NCBI RefSeq assembly: GCF_003202205.1
Contig: NZ_PDOG01000001.1
Location: 528,507-592,506 of the forward strand
Source of the DNA: Halomonas sp. LBP4
GTDB lineage: Bacteria > Pseudomonadota > Gammaproteobacteria > Pseudomonadales > Halomonadaceae
Length of the DNA: 64,000 nt
Direction of reading: 5' to 3'
Every line of letters begins with the position of its first letter. The stretch's first letter is position 1. The notes under the pieces were generated by a model, which was not told the origin of the DNA, made no database searches, and saw nothing but the letters and a program-made list of their open reading frames with translations. A program made the translations under genes and the position numbers. Shown in pieces: positions 44,037 through 55,717 of this stretch.

Positions 44037-44369
44037 CTAGTTTTCGGTGACGAGGCGATCGATCTCCTCGACCACCTTGCGCATCAGCAACCGCTCGCTG
44101 GTCCGGGCCCCCTGCTGGGCCAGGTAGGCGTCCACCGCCGGCGCCACCTCGCACTTCGCCGGCAGGGGCGCGGCCTCCTCGACCAGGGCGTCCAGGCGAA
44201 CGATGAACACGAAGCGCAGCCACTGGGGCAGCGCCATGGTGTCCACGCAGAAGGGTTGCACGCTCTCGAAGGCCTCGGGGTCGGGGCGCTCCATGCTCCA
44301 CAGGTTGGTGGCCCTCATGGTGGCCTCGAGCTCCCGCAGTGCCTGCTCGAGCTCCTCGTGAACGGTCAT
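44037..44369 (-). CDS. yqcC: YqcC family (DUF446) protein
   Basis: 110 aa. It aligns by eye with YqcC: an N-terminal helix LEQALRELEATMRATNLW, then FESVQPFCVDTMALPQWLRFVFIVRLDALVE, and a short C-terminal helix. In many gammaproteobacteria yqcC accompanies truC, which is not seen here. Function unknown. The ATG at 44369 was taken over an in-frame extension to 44429. Confidence 0.85.
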   Translation of the reverse strand: MTVHEELEQALRELEATMRATNLWSMERPDPEAFESVQPFCVDTMALPQWLRFVFIVRLDALVEEAAPLPAKCEVAPAVDAYLAQQGARTSERLLMRKVVEEIDRLVTEN

Positions 44370-44437
44370 GGGGTGTCCCTCCGGTATGTCTGTCCCTTCA
44401 TTATCTCGCGCCCACCCGGTGAGGGCCAACCGGGATC

Positions 44438-44540
44438 AGAGACCCCCCGAAGCCGATGCTCGACCCACTCGGGCCCCAGGGAGGAGGTCGGTTCGTCGAA
44501 CAGGATCACCTCGACCCGGGCCACGGCCAATAACCGCTGA
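44438..44540 (-). pseudogene. Remnant of an ABC transporter ATP-binding gene
   Basis: On the minus strand an open stretch reads RLLAVARVEVILFDEPTSS then LGPEWVEHRL, equal to the Walker B and D-loop region of amino-acid-type ABC ATPases (QRLAIARAL..PEVILFDEPTSALDPEWV). The conserved ALAM residues before Walker B are deleted, and nothing recognisable flanks the stretch. Clear gene debris between yqcC and the DUF3549 gene. Confidence 0.6.
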
Positions 44541-44755
44541 TCATGCCTGCCATAGGCCAGCTGTGCAGGAAGTTCATTCACAGAATCCCTGAACGTCCCT
44601 GTGGATAATCGTTGGAAAGGTGTGTCATACGCCGGTAAGCCGGGCCTTCGCCACCGCTGATCAGGAATTGACCAGCGCGGTCCCGCCGCCCTGCTCGCTG
44701 CGGGCTGACAGGACGCAGGCGCCACGGTAGAGTGCACGGTCCGAGAGGAGGGAGC

Positions 44756-45781
44756 ATGCAACCGATTCACAGCCTTCATGATTTCTTCGTGCGCAGCGGC
44801 GCCGAGGTGTACCTCTACCACCTGGGGCGACGCGTCGAGCCCTGCCCCCTGGCGACCCTGGCCGCCTTCGAGGCCGACGAGCTCGCCTGGCCAACCCCCT
44901 GGCGGGGCGAGGCGCGCCTCGGCCTGGTGTTCCGCCTGGGTGACGTGCGAGATCCGCTGATCTGGTTCCTGGCGCTGCCCCTCGACGAACAGGGCCGGTT
45001 GGTGCCGGCACCGCGAGACGCCTTCGTCCAGCGCCTGCTCGAGACCCTGGGCCGCAGCGTCTCGGCCGTGGGCCGCGGGGATGGCGCCGAGGTCGACAAC
45101 CTGATGCAGGACAACCCGCTGGCCTTCACGCCCGCCCTGCCCTTCCAGGCCATGCTGCACGCCCGGGCCAGCCTCGACCTGGGCCTGCCAGCCAGCCAGC
45201 ACCTGGAGCCGGTGGAGGCCTATCTGAGCGGCCAGCAGGCGCTCGACTGGCAGGCGCTCGGCCTGCAGGGCCTGGCCGACTTCGCCGTGCGCATGGACGA
45301 GGAGGCGAGCCGAAGCCTGGCCGCTCGCCTCCCCGAGCTGCCCGGCCAGGTACTCGTCTCGCTGTGCTACTGTCTCGAACATGTGACCATCGACGACGAC
45401 CTCGCCCGGGCACTGCGCCAGCGCGGGGAGGCGGCCGCCTCCGCCGGTGACATCGAAGGCTTCTGTGCCTGCGTGCGCGCCATGGGCGGCGCCTCGGCGA
45501 CAATCGCCGGCCCCTGGTTCGACGCACTGCTCGACGACCCGGACGCCTGCGGCCCCGACCTGCTGGCGGCCATCGCCGGCCGTGGCTGGACGCACCTCGA
45601 GCACGGCGAGCGCCTGCCGCGCTTCCTCACGCGCCTCGCGGAGCAGCGGGAGGTCGACTTCGCCGCCCTGATACGCGACCTGGCGCTGGTGCCACGGCTG
45701 CGCCTGCCGGTACTGATGACGCTGCGCGAGGCCGAGGTGGACAGCGCCATCGGTCGTCGACTGGCCGGGCTGTCACGCTGA
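44756..45781 (+). CDS. DUF3549 family protein
   Basis: 341 aa cytoplasmic protein. The MQPIHSLHDFFVRSGAEVYLYHLGRRV start and the DPLIWFLALPLDEQG segment identify the family, which is found next to RimB/RimK genes and other conserved loci in gammaproteobacteria. Function unknown. GGAGG lies 6 nt before the ATG, and it ends 24 bp before rimB in the same direction. Confidence 0.83.
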   Translation: MQPIHSLHDFFVRSGAEVYLYHLGRRVEPCPLATLAAFEADELAWPTPWRGEARLGLVFRLGDVRDPLIWFLALPLDEQGRLVPAPRDAFVQRLLETLGRSVSAVGRGDGAEVDNLMQDNPLAFTPALPFQAMLHARASLDLGLPASQHLEPVEAYLSGQQALDWQALGLQGLADFAVRMDEEASRSLAARLPELPGQVLVSLCYCLEHVTIDDDLARALRQRGEAAASAGDIEGFCACVRAMGGASATIAGPWFDALLDDPDACGPDLLAAIAGRGWTHLEHGERLPRFLTRLAEQREVDFAALIRDLALVPRLRLPVLMTLREAEVDSAIGRRLAGLSR

Positions 45782-45805
45782 GCGCAGAGACCTGGGAGCG
45801 AGACG

Positions 45806-46243
45806 ATGAAAGAACTGCCCTACACGCCCAAGGCGGTGATCGGCCGTCGCGAGATGATCACCCTGCCGGAGCTGCACCTGACCCTGTGTGCCAAGGCCGA
45901 CACCGGGGCTCGTACGTCGGCGCTGCATGCCGAGGACATCGAGTCCTATGAAGAGGACGACCACCTCTGGGTCAGCTTCACCACCCGCAGTGCCGGCCCC
46001 GGAACCCCGGCGCACGTCTATCGCCTGCACCTGCATGACCGGCGCCTCGTGACCAGCTCCAACGGCCAGGCCGAGTGGCGCTACGTGATCCGCACACCGA
46101 TGCGCCTGGGCGATCTCGAGTACCCGGTGGAGCTGACCCTGTCCGACCGGCGCAACATGCGCCACCCCATGCTGCTGGGACGCCGCGCCCTGCGCCGCCT
46201 CCTGGTGGCCCCCGGCGCCGCCTTCCTGCACGGCGAACCCTGA
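45806..46243 (+). CDS. rimB: RimB-type retropepsin-like protein (ATP-dependent zinc protease family)
   Basis: 145 aa. The aspartic-protease-like motif [13 protein letters not shown] (residues 31-43) and the later [18 protein letters not shown] are diagnostic for this family. In Pseudomonas RimB works with the glutamate ligase RimK on ribosomal protein S6; here rimK follows after 28 bp, supporting the same pairing. A rimA gene was not identified. Confidence 0.87.
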   Translation: MKELPYTPKAVIGRREMITLPELHLTLCAKADTGARTSALHAEDIESYEEDDHLWVSFTTRSAGPGTPAHVYRLHLHDRRLVTSSNGQAEWRYVIRTPMRLGDLEYPVELTLSDRRNMRHPMLLGRRALRRLLVAPGAAFLHGEP

Positions 46244-46271
46244 CCCCCCGGCAATCGACCCGGAGTCCTGC

Positions 46272-47180
46272 ATGCATATCGCGCTGCTGTCACGCAACCG
46301 CAACCTCTACTCCACCCGCCGACTGGTGGAAGCGGCCGAGCAACGGGGCCATACCGCTCGGGTGGTGGACACCCTGCGCTGCTACATGAACATCGCCTCG
46401 CATCGGCCCTCGATGCACTACAAGGGGCAGGAGATCGAACCGTTCGGCGCGGTGATCCCGCGCATCGGCTCCTCGGTAACCTTCTACGGGTGCGCGGTGC
46501 TGCGCCAGTTCGAGATGATGGGCACCTATGTGCTCAACGACTCGGTGGCCATCACCCGCTCCCGGGACAAGCTGCGCTCGCTGCAGCTGCTCTCGCGCAA
46601 GGGGCTGGGCCTGCCGATCACCGGCTTCGCCCACTCGCCGGACGACATTCCCGACCTGATCACCATGGTCAAGGGGGCCCCCCTGGTGATCAAGCTGCTG
46701 GAGGGCACCCAGGGCATCGGCGTGGTGCTGGCCGAGACCAACCAGGCGGCCGAGAGCGTGATCCAGGCCTTCATGGGCATGAAGGCCAACATCATGGTTC
46801 AGGAGTACATCAAGGAGGCCAGGGGGGCCGACATCCGCTGCTTCGTGATCGGCGACAAGGTGGTGGCATCGATGAAGCGTCAGGCGGCCGATGGCGAGTT
46901 CCGCTCCAACCTGCACCGCGGCGGCACCGCCAGCGTGATCCGCATCACCCCGGAGGAGCGTTCCACGGCGATCCGTGCCGCCAAGGCCATGGGGCTGCGG
47001 GTGGCGGGCGTCGACCTGTTGCGCTCCAACCACGGCCCGGTGATCATGGAGGTGAATTCCTCGCCGGGCCTACAGGGCATCGAGGACGCCACCGGCAAGG
47101 ACATCGCCGGCCTGATCATCGAGCACATCGAGAAGAACGCCGCCACCCCGCGCAAGGCCCCCCCTAAACCCAAGGGTTAA
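46272..47180 (+). CDS. rimK: RimK: ATP-grasp glutamate ligase modifying ribosomal protein S6
   Basis: 302 aa ATP-grasp enzyme. Motifs are [63 protein letters not shown], and the metal/ATP site [26 protein letters not shown]. It adds glutamates to the C-terminus of S6. Length matches E. coli RimK (300 aa). Downstream partner of rimB. Confidence 0.94.
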   Translation: MHIALLSRNRNLYSTRRLVEAAEQRGHTARVVDTLRCYMNIASHRPSMHYKGQEIEPFGAVIPRIGSSVTFYGCAVLRQFEMMGTYVLNDSVAITRSRDKLRSLQLLSRKGLGLPITGFAHSPDDIPDLITMVKGAPLVIKLLEGTQGIGVVLAETNQAAESVIQAFMGMKANIMVQEYIKEARGADIRCFVIGDKVVASMKRQAADGEFRSNLHRGGTASVIRITPEERSTAIRAAKAMGLRVAGVDLLRSNHGPVIMEVNSSPGLQGIEDATGKDIAGLIIEHIEKNAATPRKAPPKPKG

Positions 47181-47290
47181 TTGCGGGAAAAGCGCCCGAA
47201 CTTGTAAAAAGGGGAAATTAATCGCTCCCGGGGGTAGCAAAACAGTGTTTCCCCCGCCACAATCGCCGTCACCGGAGGAGGTGACCGCTC

Positions 47291-47734
47291 ATGTTTCTCG
47301 ACAATCGCCAAGTGGCGATGGACAGCGCCCTCGAGGCGCTGGCCGACAGCATCGACTACTTTCAGGACAATCTGGAGCGCCTGCGCCCATCCCTGCGCGA
47401 CGCCCTCAAGCCCCACTACGAAGCCAGGGCGAAGTCGATGCACGAGTTGCAGGAGCTGGCCCGCAAGCACCTCGCCCTGCTGCCTCGAGATGCCGATGTC
47501 GAGCGAGACGACTACATGTGGCTGTGGAGTCGGCTGAAGAGCTTCGTCGGCAACGACAGCCAGGTGCTGATCGGCGAGCTGCTCGAACAGGAGCGGGTAC
47601 TGATGCAGGCGCTCTCCACCCTCTTCACCCACCCCCTGCCCGAGCCCATCGAGCCGGTGATCGAGGAGTGCTTGAAGGGCTGCCGGGCACTGATCCGCGA
47701 GCTCTACGCCTCCCAGCAGCGTCAGCGCCGCTGA
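47291..47734 (+). CDS. Unknown helical protein, 147 aa
   Basis: Predicted all-alpha, with long amphipathic helices (ALEALADSIDYFQDNLERLR; ELQELARKHLALL; LLEQERVLMQALSTLF). The pattern suggests a four-helix bundle of ferritin-like or DUF2383 type, but metal ligands are not evident. GGAGG precedes the ATG. No operon partner. Confidence 0.7.
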   Translation: MFLDNRQVAMDSALEALADSIDYFQDNLERLRPSLRDALKPHYEARAKSMHELQELARKHLALLPRDADVERDDYMWLWSRLKSFVGNDSQVLIGELLEQERVLMQALSTLFTHPLPEPIEPVIEECLKGCRALIRELYASQQRQRR

Positions 47735-47745
47735 CCGCCGGCCAC

Positions 47746-48459
47746 CTACTCCTCGACGACGGCTCCGTCCAGCACCCACGCCTCCCAGGAGCGGGGCGCG
47801 ATCTCCAGCGGCTCCAGCGGGCCGAGGAAGTAGGGCTCTCGGCCCCAGACGTAGAGATCCCCCAGGGTCGCCACCCGGGCGATCCATTCCCGCGCCTGCA
47901 GCCGCCAGACTCCCCTCACCGGCCGCGACGGCACCGCACAGCCGGTCACCTCGAGCCCCAGGGTGTCGGCAATGTACAGCGCCCGCGGCAGATGCCACGC
48001 CTGGGTAATCAACAGCGCCCTCTCCACGCCGAACACGTCACGCGCCCGGGTCAGGGTGTCGAAGGTACTGAAGCCCGCATAGTCCAGGGTCATGTCCTCG
48101 TCGCGGACATGGCGCCCGCGCAGGTCGCGCCACATGGTCACGGGCTCGTTGTAGAAACGGGTGCGGTTGTCGCCGGAGAGCAGCAGGTGGTCGACCCGGT
48201 CGAGGCGAATCAGGCGTGCCGAGGCGCTCATGCGGGCATCGAAGTGAGGGTTGCGGACGCCGCTGCGGGTCCAGTGGGAGGTGCCGAAGACGATGCCGAC
48301 CCGCTCCGCGCCGCACAGCGGCAGTTCGTGCTCGATGCGCGCCTGGGTCTTGCCGAGCACCCAGAGGTTGCCGGCCACGAACAGCAGTGTCGCCAGGAGC
48401 AGCAACGCCCCCAGCGACATCAGCAACACCTTGAAGAACCTCAACAGCAGCGCGTGCAT
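47746..48459 (-). CDS. SanA/YdcF-like DUF218 envelope protein
   Basis: 237 aa with one N-terminal membrane helix (LLMSLGALLLLATLLFVAGNLWVL) and a periplasmic DUF218 domain: GIVFGTSHWTRSG, ARLIRLDRVDHLLLSGD, DYAGFSTFDTLTRARDVFG and LITQAWHLPRALYIA. SanA-type proteins are linked to envelope barrier function. It lies 20 bp after sufT on the same strand and may be in the same transcript. Confidence 0.85.
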   Translation of the reverse strand: MHALLLRFFKVLLMSLGALLLLATLLFVAGNLWVLGKTQARIEHELPLCGAERVGIVFGTSHWTRSGVRNPHFDARMSASARLIRLDRVDHLLLSGDNRTRFYNEPVTMWRDLRGRHVRDEDMTLDYAGFSTFDTLTRARDVFGVERALLITQAWHLPRALYIADTLGLEVTGCAVPSRPVRGVWRLQAREWIARVATLGDLYVWGREPYFLGPLEPLEIAPRSWEAWVLDGAVVEE

Positions 48460-48479
48460 CGAACTCCCCGGCCGCGAGG

Positions 48480-49052
48480 CTAGAACATGCCCAGTTCCAG
48501 CTTGGCCTCGTCGCTCATCATCTCACGGCTCCAGGGTGGGTCGAAGACGATCTCGGTGTGCACCTTGCTGATCTGCGGGGCGCCGAGAATCTTGTTGCGG
48601 GCATCGGCGGCGATCACGTCGCCCATGCCGCAGCCCGGTGCGGTCAGGGTCATGCGGATGGTGACGATGCGCTCGCCGGTGATCAGCCGCTCGATCCGAC
48701 AGCCGTAGACCAGGCCCAGGTCGACGATGTTGACCGGGATCTCCGGATCGAAGCAGGTGCGCAACTGGTCCCAGACGAACTGCTCGATCTCGTCGTCGGA
48801 GGCCGTCTCGGGCAGGGTCGGGCGCGGCAAGGCCTCGAGCCCCAGGGCATCCAGGTTGGCCCCCTCGATCAGGTAGAGCCGCCCCTCGAAGCCAACGCTG
48901 ACCGAGCTGCCCTTGGCCTGCATCACGCTGACGAGGCTGTCCTCGACCAGGGTCACGGTCTTGCCGAAGGGAATGGAGATCGCCTCCACGTCGCGCTGCA
49001 GCGGCAGCGTCTGGCCCTTCTCGAGGCTGGCAATCTGCTCGATAGTGCTCAT
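48480..49052 (-). CDS. sufT: Fe-S cluster maturation protein SufT
   Basis: 190 aa with a MIP18/DUF59 domain in the C-terminal half: DPEIPVNIVDLGLVYG, MTLTAPGCGMGDVIA, and VFDPPWSREMMSDEAKLELGM. The N-terminal extension (about 85 residues) is typical for SufT in suf operons. It helps deliver clusters to target proteins. It follows sufS by 8 bp. Confidence 0.93.
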   Translation of the reverse strand: MSTIEQIASLEKGQTLPLQRDVEAISIPFGKTVTLVEDSLVSVMQAKGSSVSVGFEGRLYLIEGANLDALGLEALPRPTLPETASDDEIEQFVWDQLRTCFDPEIPVNIVDLGLVYGCRIERLITGERIVTIRMTLTAPGCGMGDVIAADARNKILGAPQISKVHTEIVFDPPWSREMMSDEAKLELGMF

Positions 49053-49060
49053 GGGGCTCC

Positions 49061-50320
49061 TTAGCGCACCATGCCGATGACCCGCTCCAGGGCCTCGGCG
49101 AAGACATCGACTTCTTCCAGGGTGTTATAGGCGGCGAACGAGGCCCGGCAGGTGGCATCGACGCCGAAGTGCGTCAGCAGCGGCTGGGCACAGTGGTGGC
49201 CGGTGCGGATCGCCACGCCGAGCTGATCGATCAGCAGGCCGATGTCCTGGGAGTGAGCCCCGTCGACCACGAACGACAGCACGCCGGCCTTGCCTGGTGC
49301 GGTGCCGAGGATGCGCAGGCCGTCGATGCGCAAGACACGTGCGGTGGCGTGCGCCAGCAGGCGCTGCTCCCAGGCGCCGATGGCCTCGAGGCCCAGGGCG
49401 TCGACCCACTTCAGCGCGGCGCCCAGGGCGATCACCTCGGCGATGGCCGGGGTGCCGGCCTCGAACTTGTGGGGAATCGCGGCGAAGGTGGTGGGCGTCT
49501 CGAAGGAGACGCTCCGGATCATCTCGCCGCCCCCCTGCCAGGGTGGCATCGCCTCGAGCAGCCCGGCCTTGCCGTAGAGCACGCCCGCCCCGGTAGGCCC
49601 GTAGACCTTGTGCCCCGAGAAGGCATAGAAGTCGGCATCGATATCGCGCACGTCCACCTTCTGGTGGGGCGCCGCCTGAGCACCGTCGACCAGGATCAGG
49701 GCCCCCTCGGCGTGGGCGATCGCCGCCATCTCGCGCACCGGGTTGACGGTACCGAAGGCATTGGAGACATGGTTCACCGCCACCAGTCGGGTGCGTGCGG
49801 TGAAAAGCCGACGGTAGGCGTCGAGGTCCAGCACGCCCCGCTCGTCCACCGGAATCACCTTGATCACGATGCCGAGCTCACTGGCCAGCAGCTGCCAGGG
49901 CACGATGTTGGAATGGTGCTCGAGCAGCGACACCAGCACCTCGTCGCCCGGCGTCAGGTTGGCCCGGCCCCAGGCGCCTGCCACCAGGTTGATCGCCTCG
50001 GTGGTGCCGCGGGTGAAGACGATCTCGCGGCTCTCGGCGGCGTTGAGGAAGGCCCGCACGGTCTCTCGGGTGCCCTCGAAGGCGGCGGTGGCCTCGTCGG
50101 CGAGGGTGTGCAGCCCGCGGTGGATGTTGGCGTTGTAGCGGCCGTAGTAGTCGTCGAATACCTCGATCACCTGCCGCGGGGTCTGGCTGGTGGCGGCGTT
50201 GTCGAGATACACCAGCGGCCTGCCGTGTACCTGGCGCGCCAGGATCGGGAAATCCGCGCGGACCGCTGTCACGTCGAGGGACGGAACATCAAGTGTGGTG
50301 CTGGTGGCCAGGTCAGTCAT
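49061..50320 (-). CDS. sufS: Cysteine desulfurase SufS
   Basis: 419 aa class II desulfurase. The PLP lysine is in FSGHKVYGPTG, the histidine in LEHHSNIVPW, and the catalytic cysteine in RTGHHCAQPLL. It supplies sulfur for cluster assembly. The usual partner SufE or SufU is not encoded in the visible operon. It lies 15 bp after sufD. Confidence 0.95.
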   Translation of the reverse strand: MTDLATSTTLDVPSLDVTAVRADFPILARQVHGRPLVYLDNAATSQTPRQVIEVFDDYYGRYNANIHRGLHTLADEATAAFEGTRETVRAFLNAAESREIVFTRGTTEAINLVAGAWGRANLTPGDEVLVSLLEHHSNIVPWQLLASELGIVIKVIPVDERGVLDLDAYRRLFTARTRLVAVNHVSNAFGTVNPVREMAAIAHAEGALILVDGAQAAPHQKVDVRDIDADFYAFSGHKVYGPTGAGVLYGKAGLLEAMPPWQGGGEMIRSVSFETPTTFAAIPHKFEAGTPAIAEVIALGAALKWVDALGLEAIGAWEQRLLAHATARVLRIDGLRILGTAPGKAGVLSFVVDGAHSQDIGLLIDQLGVAIRTGHHCAQPLLTHFGVDATCRASFAAYNTLEEVDVFAEALERVIGMVR

Positions 50321-50335
50321 GGCTGCTTCCCCTCC

Positions 50336-51690
50336 TCATTGCTCGCCGAGTGCCACGGCGGTTTCCACCAGGCCGGCCAGGTTGAAGCGTTCGGGCAGCT
50401 TGCCGGCCACGGCCAGCTCGACCCGTTCGGACACGGCCTCGAGATCCACCTGCTCCATCACCTCGCCGGCGAAGGCCAGGGTCAGCAGGCCGCGGGCGGT
50501 CTGCTCGTCGATGCCGCGGGTGCGCAGGGCGTAGATCGCCTCCTCGTCGAGCTGGCCGGTGGTGGCGCCGTGGGAGCACTTGACGTCGTCGGCATAGATC
50601 TCGAGTTCGGGCTTGGTGTCGATCTCGGCGCGGTCGGAGAGCAGCAGGTTGGCGTTGTTCTGGTACGCCTCGATCTTCTGGCTGTCGCGCTTGACGATCA
50701 CCTTGCCGTTGAACACGCCATGGGCGCGGTCGTCGAGAATGCCCTTGTAGTTCTCGTCGGAGAAGGTGTAGGGCGCGTTGTGGTTGACCAGGGTGTGGTT
50801 GTCCACGTGCTGGCGCCCCTGGCCGTAGAAGAGGCCGTTGAAGTGGGTCTCCGCCCCCTGACCGTTGAGGTCCGCCACCAGGTCGGTGCGCACCAGGCCG
50901 CCGCCCAGGTTCAGGTTGAACGAGGTGAAGCGGCTGTCGCGGGCCTGCTCCACCTGGATGCTGGCCACGTGCAGGTCGCCGAGCGGCGCCTCCTGCAGCT
51001 TGTAGTGGGTCAGGATGGCCCCGCGATCCAGCATGATCTCCTCCACCAGGTTGGTGAAGTTGGTCGCGGCCTCCTCGCCCACATGGTGCTCGATCACCGT
51101 GGCCTGGCTGCGCCCGCCCGCCTCGACCAGGATGCGCGGGTGGCTCATCACCGGCGCCTCGCCGGCCCGGGAGAGGAACTGCAGGATGATCGGCTTCTCG
51201 ACCACGGTGCCCGGCGCCAGGCGCAGTACCGCGCCCTCCTCCATGAAGGCGGTGTTGAGCGCCGAGAAGGGCGAGAACTCGACCCCGGTCAGCCGCCCCA
51301 GCGGACCGCCCACGGCCTCGTGGTTCTCGACCAGCGCCTGCGACAGCGGCAGCAGCTGCACGCCGGCGGGCAGGTCGTCGAGCCGGGAGAGCGCCGCGGA
51401 GAAGACCCCGTCGACGAAGGTCAGGCGGTGCGCCTCGATGGGCAGCGTCAGGGCCGCCGCCGAGGCCTGGGAAAACTCGCCGTCGGTGGCCAGGGCGAAG
51501 TCGCCCCGGGCGATGGCGCGCACGTCGGTGTACTTCCACTGCTCGACGCGGCGATGGGGAAAGCCCATGGCCTCGAAGCGGGCGGCGCCGGCCTGGCGCC
51601 GGGCGGCGATCCAGGTCGGTTCGGGCCCTCGTGAAGCGGCGCGCTCGGCCAGGCGGTCGAGGAAGCGCGTCACATCGTTCTGAACATCGC

Positions 51691-51694
<4 letters not shown>
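50336..51694 (-). CDS. sufD: Fe-S scaffold complex subunit SufD
   Basis: 452 aa beta-helix protein. It has RVEQWKYTDVRAI, a central repetitive beta region, NHNAPYTFSDENYKGILDD, and the conserved DRAEIDTKPELEIYADDVKCSHGATTGQLD near residue 370. It forms the SufBCD complex. The ATG at 51694 overlaps the sufC stop; an upstream extension to 51718 lies within sufC. Confidence 0.94.
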
Positions 51695-52443
<749 letters not shown>

Positions 52444-52512
52444 GTTGATTACCTTTGATCCAGTTTGCGCCGCCCGCGCGGCGCCGATACGTTCGGTGGT
52501 TTCCGCGGCGGC

Positions 52513-53955
<1,443 letters not shown>

Positions 53956-54027
53956 GATGCTTCCCCTCCCGGGCGGTTGGGTCGGCGAGCCGTGCTCGCC
54001 TCGGGTAATGAATCCGGTTCGGTGGGC

Positions 54028-54492
54028 TCAGGCCGTGTCGGCGGCCAGGCTCACGCTCTGTATGGGTAGCTGCACCGGCAGCTTGAGCGGCGCGGTATCG
54101 GCCAGGTGGGCCAGCGTCACGCTGTCGAGCAGGGTGCGCACCCCCAGTGAAACGCGCTGCCAGTTGTCGGCGACCCCGCAGGTGGCGGCGAGATCACAGT
54201 CGCCCTCGGCGTGGCTGCATTCGGTCATCGCTACCGGCCCCTCGATGGCGGTGATGATGTCGATGGCGGTGATCTTTGATGCCGGCCGCGCCAGGGAGTA
54301 CCCCCCCTGGGCGCCGCGGTGCGATTCCAGCAATCCCGCCTTGACCAGCATCTTCAGGGTCTTGCTGACCGTGGGATGCGGCAGCTGCACCGCCTCGGCG
54401 AGCTCCGCCGCCGCATGCGACTGGTCGGGGTGCCTGGCGATATGCGCCATCACCACCGCGGCATAGTCGGTCAGCCGTGAAAGCTTGAGCAT
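54028..54492 (-). CDS. sufR: Rrf2-family SUF system regulator
   Basis: 154 aa. The winged helix MLKLSRLTDYAAVVMAHIA then LAEAVQLPHPTVSKTLKMLVKAGLLESHRGAQGGYSLAR is the Rrf2/IscR type. Three cysteines CSHAEGDCDLAATC could hold an Fe-S cluster. The start LKLSRLTDYA matches the Xanthomonas-type SUF regulator family rather than IscR. An IscR type-1-like box overlaps its own promoter, so it probably represses the operon when clusters are plentiful. Start at 54492 chosen; a longer frame runs into the promoter. Confidence 0.9.
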   Translation of the reverse strand: MLKLSRLTDYAAVVMAHIARHPDQSHAAAELAEAVQLPHPTVSKTLKMLVKAGLLESHRGAQGGYSLARPASKITAIDIITAIEGPVAMTECSHAEGDCDLAATCGVADNWQRVSLGVRTLLDSVTLAHLADTAPLKLPVQLPIQSVSLAADTA

Positions 54493-54508
54493 GCCTGACT
54501 CCTCAGGG

Positions 54509-54530
54509 CGCGGGTCTGGACGGACCCGCG
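54509..54530. promoter_or_regulatory. Leader hairpin of the suf operon
   Basis: An 8-bp stem (cgcgggtc / gacccgcg) with a 6-nt loop lies between the promoter and the ribosome site of sufR. No U-tract. It may stabilise the mRNA or affect initiation. Confidence 0.4.
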
Positions 54531-54534
54531 ATCG

Positions 54535-54559
54535 ATTGGGGACCATTTTAGTCCTGTAT
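54535..54559 (-). promoter_or_regulatory. IscR type-1-like operator over the suf promoter
   Basis: Minus strand ATA-CAG-GACTA-AAA-TGGTC-CCC-AAT matches the 25-bp E. coli type-1 consensus (ATASYYGACTRWWWYAGTCRRSTAT) at 19 positions by my count, including GACTA-AAA-T. It covers the -10 box (TAAAAT, 54550-54545), the expected place for repression by the Rrf2 regulator. Confidence 0.6.
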
Positions 54560-54573
54560 GATTTCGATGTGAA
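54545..54573 (-). promoter_or_regulatory. Predicted suf operon promoter
   Basis: TTCACA (54573-54568) and TAAAAT (54550-54545), 17 bp apart, about 50 bp before the sufR ATG on the minus strand. Confidence 0.55.
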
Positions 54574-54935
54574 GCCCCCCGACCACTTCTCGCGCGCAAG
54601 CGGCAGGATGCCGGCATGATCAGCGCCGATCCCATCAAAAACGCCAATCATTCTCATTTGCCACCGCTATCGATCCCCCACCACGCATGGATCGGAACCA
54701 TCCATTCCACCCATTGCAGATCGTCATCCATTGCCAAAACAAATAGATAACCGGCTCTGCTAAGCTTGTGGCATTCGAACGGGTCAAGTCGATGGGCGTG
54801 GCGGAGGGCATCACCAACCTCTCGCACGCCGCTATCGCCCGCGCTCGCTGATCCGCGCGTTGATGGCCGGCTACCGGTAATGGGTTAACCTGAAGCCAGT
54901 ACGGCACGCATCCTGCCCCAGCCATGGAGCCTCCC
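54574..54935. other. Intergenic region, no gene recognised
   Basis: About 360 bp between the suf promoter and the methyltransferase gene. The left part is less GC-rich. A short frame at about 54765-54851 (VAFERVKSMGVAEGITNL) looks a little gene-like and may be debris; I cannot assign it. The methyltransferase promoter should lie at the right side. Confidence 0.4.
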
Positions 54936-55703
54936 ATGACCGATGTCCCGCACAACGCCCCCGGCCAGCACTGGAGCGCCAATGGCTATGCCCAGCACGC
55001 CGACTTCGTACCGGCCCTGGGGAGCGCCGTGGCCGAACTGCTGGCACCACGACCCGGCGAGCGTATCCTCGACCTGGGCTGTGGCGACGGCGCCCTGAGC
55101 GAGGTGCTGGCCGAGTCCGGCGCCACCCTGGTCGGGGTCGATGCCTCGGCCGACATGGTCGACGCCGCCCGGGCCCGTGGCCTGGATGCCCGGGTGGTGG
55201 ATGCCCACAACCTGCCCTTCGATCACGAGTTCGACGCCGTCTCCAGCAACGCCGCCCTGCACTGGATGCTCAACCACGAGGCGGTGGTCGCCGGCGTCCG
55301 GCGGGCGCTGAAGCCGGGCGGACGTTTCGTCGCCGAGTTCGGCGGCCACGGCAATGTCGCCGCCATCTGCACCGCCCTGCTGGCGGCCCTGCAGGTTCGC
55401 GGCATCAGCGGCAAGGCCCGTTTCCCCTGGTACTTCCCCACCGCCGACGAGTATCGCGACTGCCTGGAGGCCGCCGGCTTCAGGGTCGAGACCCTCGAGC
55501 TGATTCCCCGCCCCACGCCCTTGCCCACCGGCATGGCCGGCTGGCTCGCCACCTTCGCCAACCCCTTCCTGCACGGCCTCGAGGATGACGTGCGCGAGGC
55601 GGTGCTGGACGACGCCCTCGCCTGGCTGGCCCCCAGCCTGTGCGACAGCCACGGCAACTGGACGGCCGACTATGTGCGGCTGAGACTCAAGGCACACTGC
55701 TGA
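54936..55703 (+). CDS. Class I SAM-dependent methyltransferase
   Basis: 255 aa. The SAM-binding motif ILDLGCGDGALSEVL (about residues 48-62), motif II VGVDASADMVDAAR and motif III LKPGGRFVAEFGGHGN are typical of the class; the start WSANGYAQHADFVPALG resembles trans-aconitate methyltransferase-type proteins. Substrate unknown. I used the ATG at 54936 with GGAG upstream; 54924 is an alternative. It lies 14 bp before the next gene. Confidence 0.87.
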   Translation: MTDVPHNAPGQHWSANGYAQHADFVPALGSAVAELLAPRPGERILDLGCGDGALSEVLAESGATLVGVDASADMVDAARARGLDARVVDAHNLPFDHEFDAVSSNAALHWMLNHEAVVAGVRRALKPGGRFVAEFGGHGNVAAICTALLAALQVRGISGKARFPWYFPTADEYRDCLEAAGFRVETLELIPRPTPLPTGMAGWLATFANPFLHGLEDDVREAVLDDALAWLAPSLCDSHGNWTADYVRLRLKAHC

Positions 55704-55717
55704 CGGGAGGCACCGCC

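Noticed and set aside
54765..54875. Gene fragment upstream of the methyltransferase gene (VAFERVKSMGVAEG)
   Set aside because: Too short to assign; could be debris or chance.
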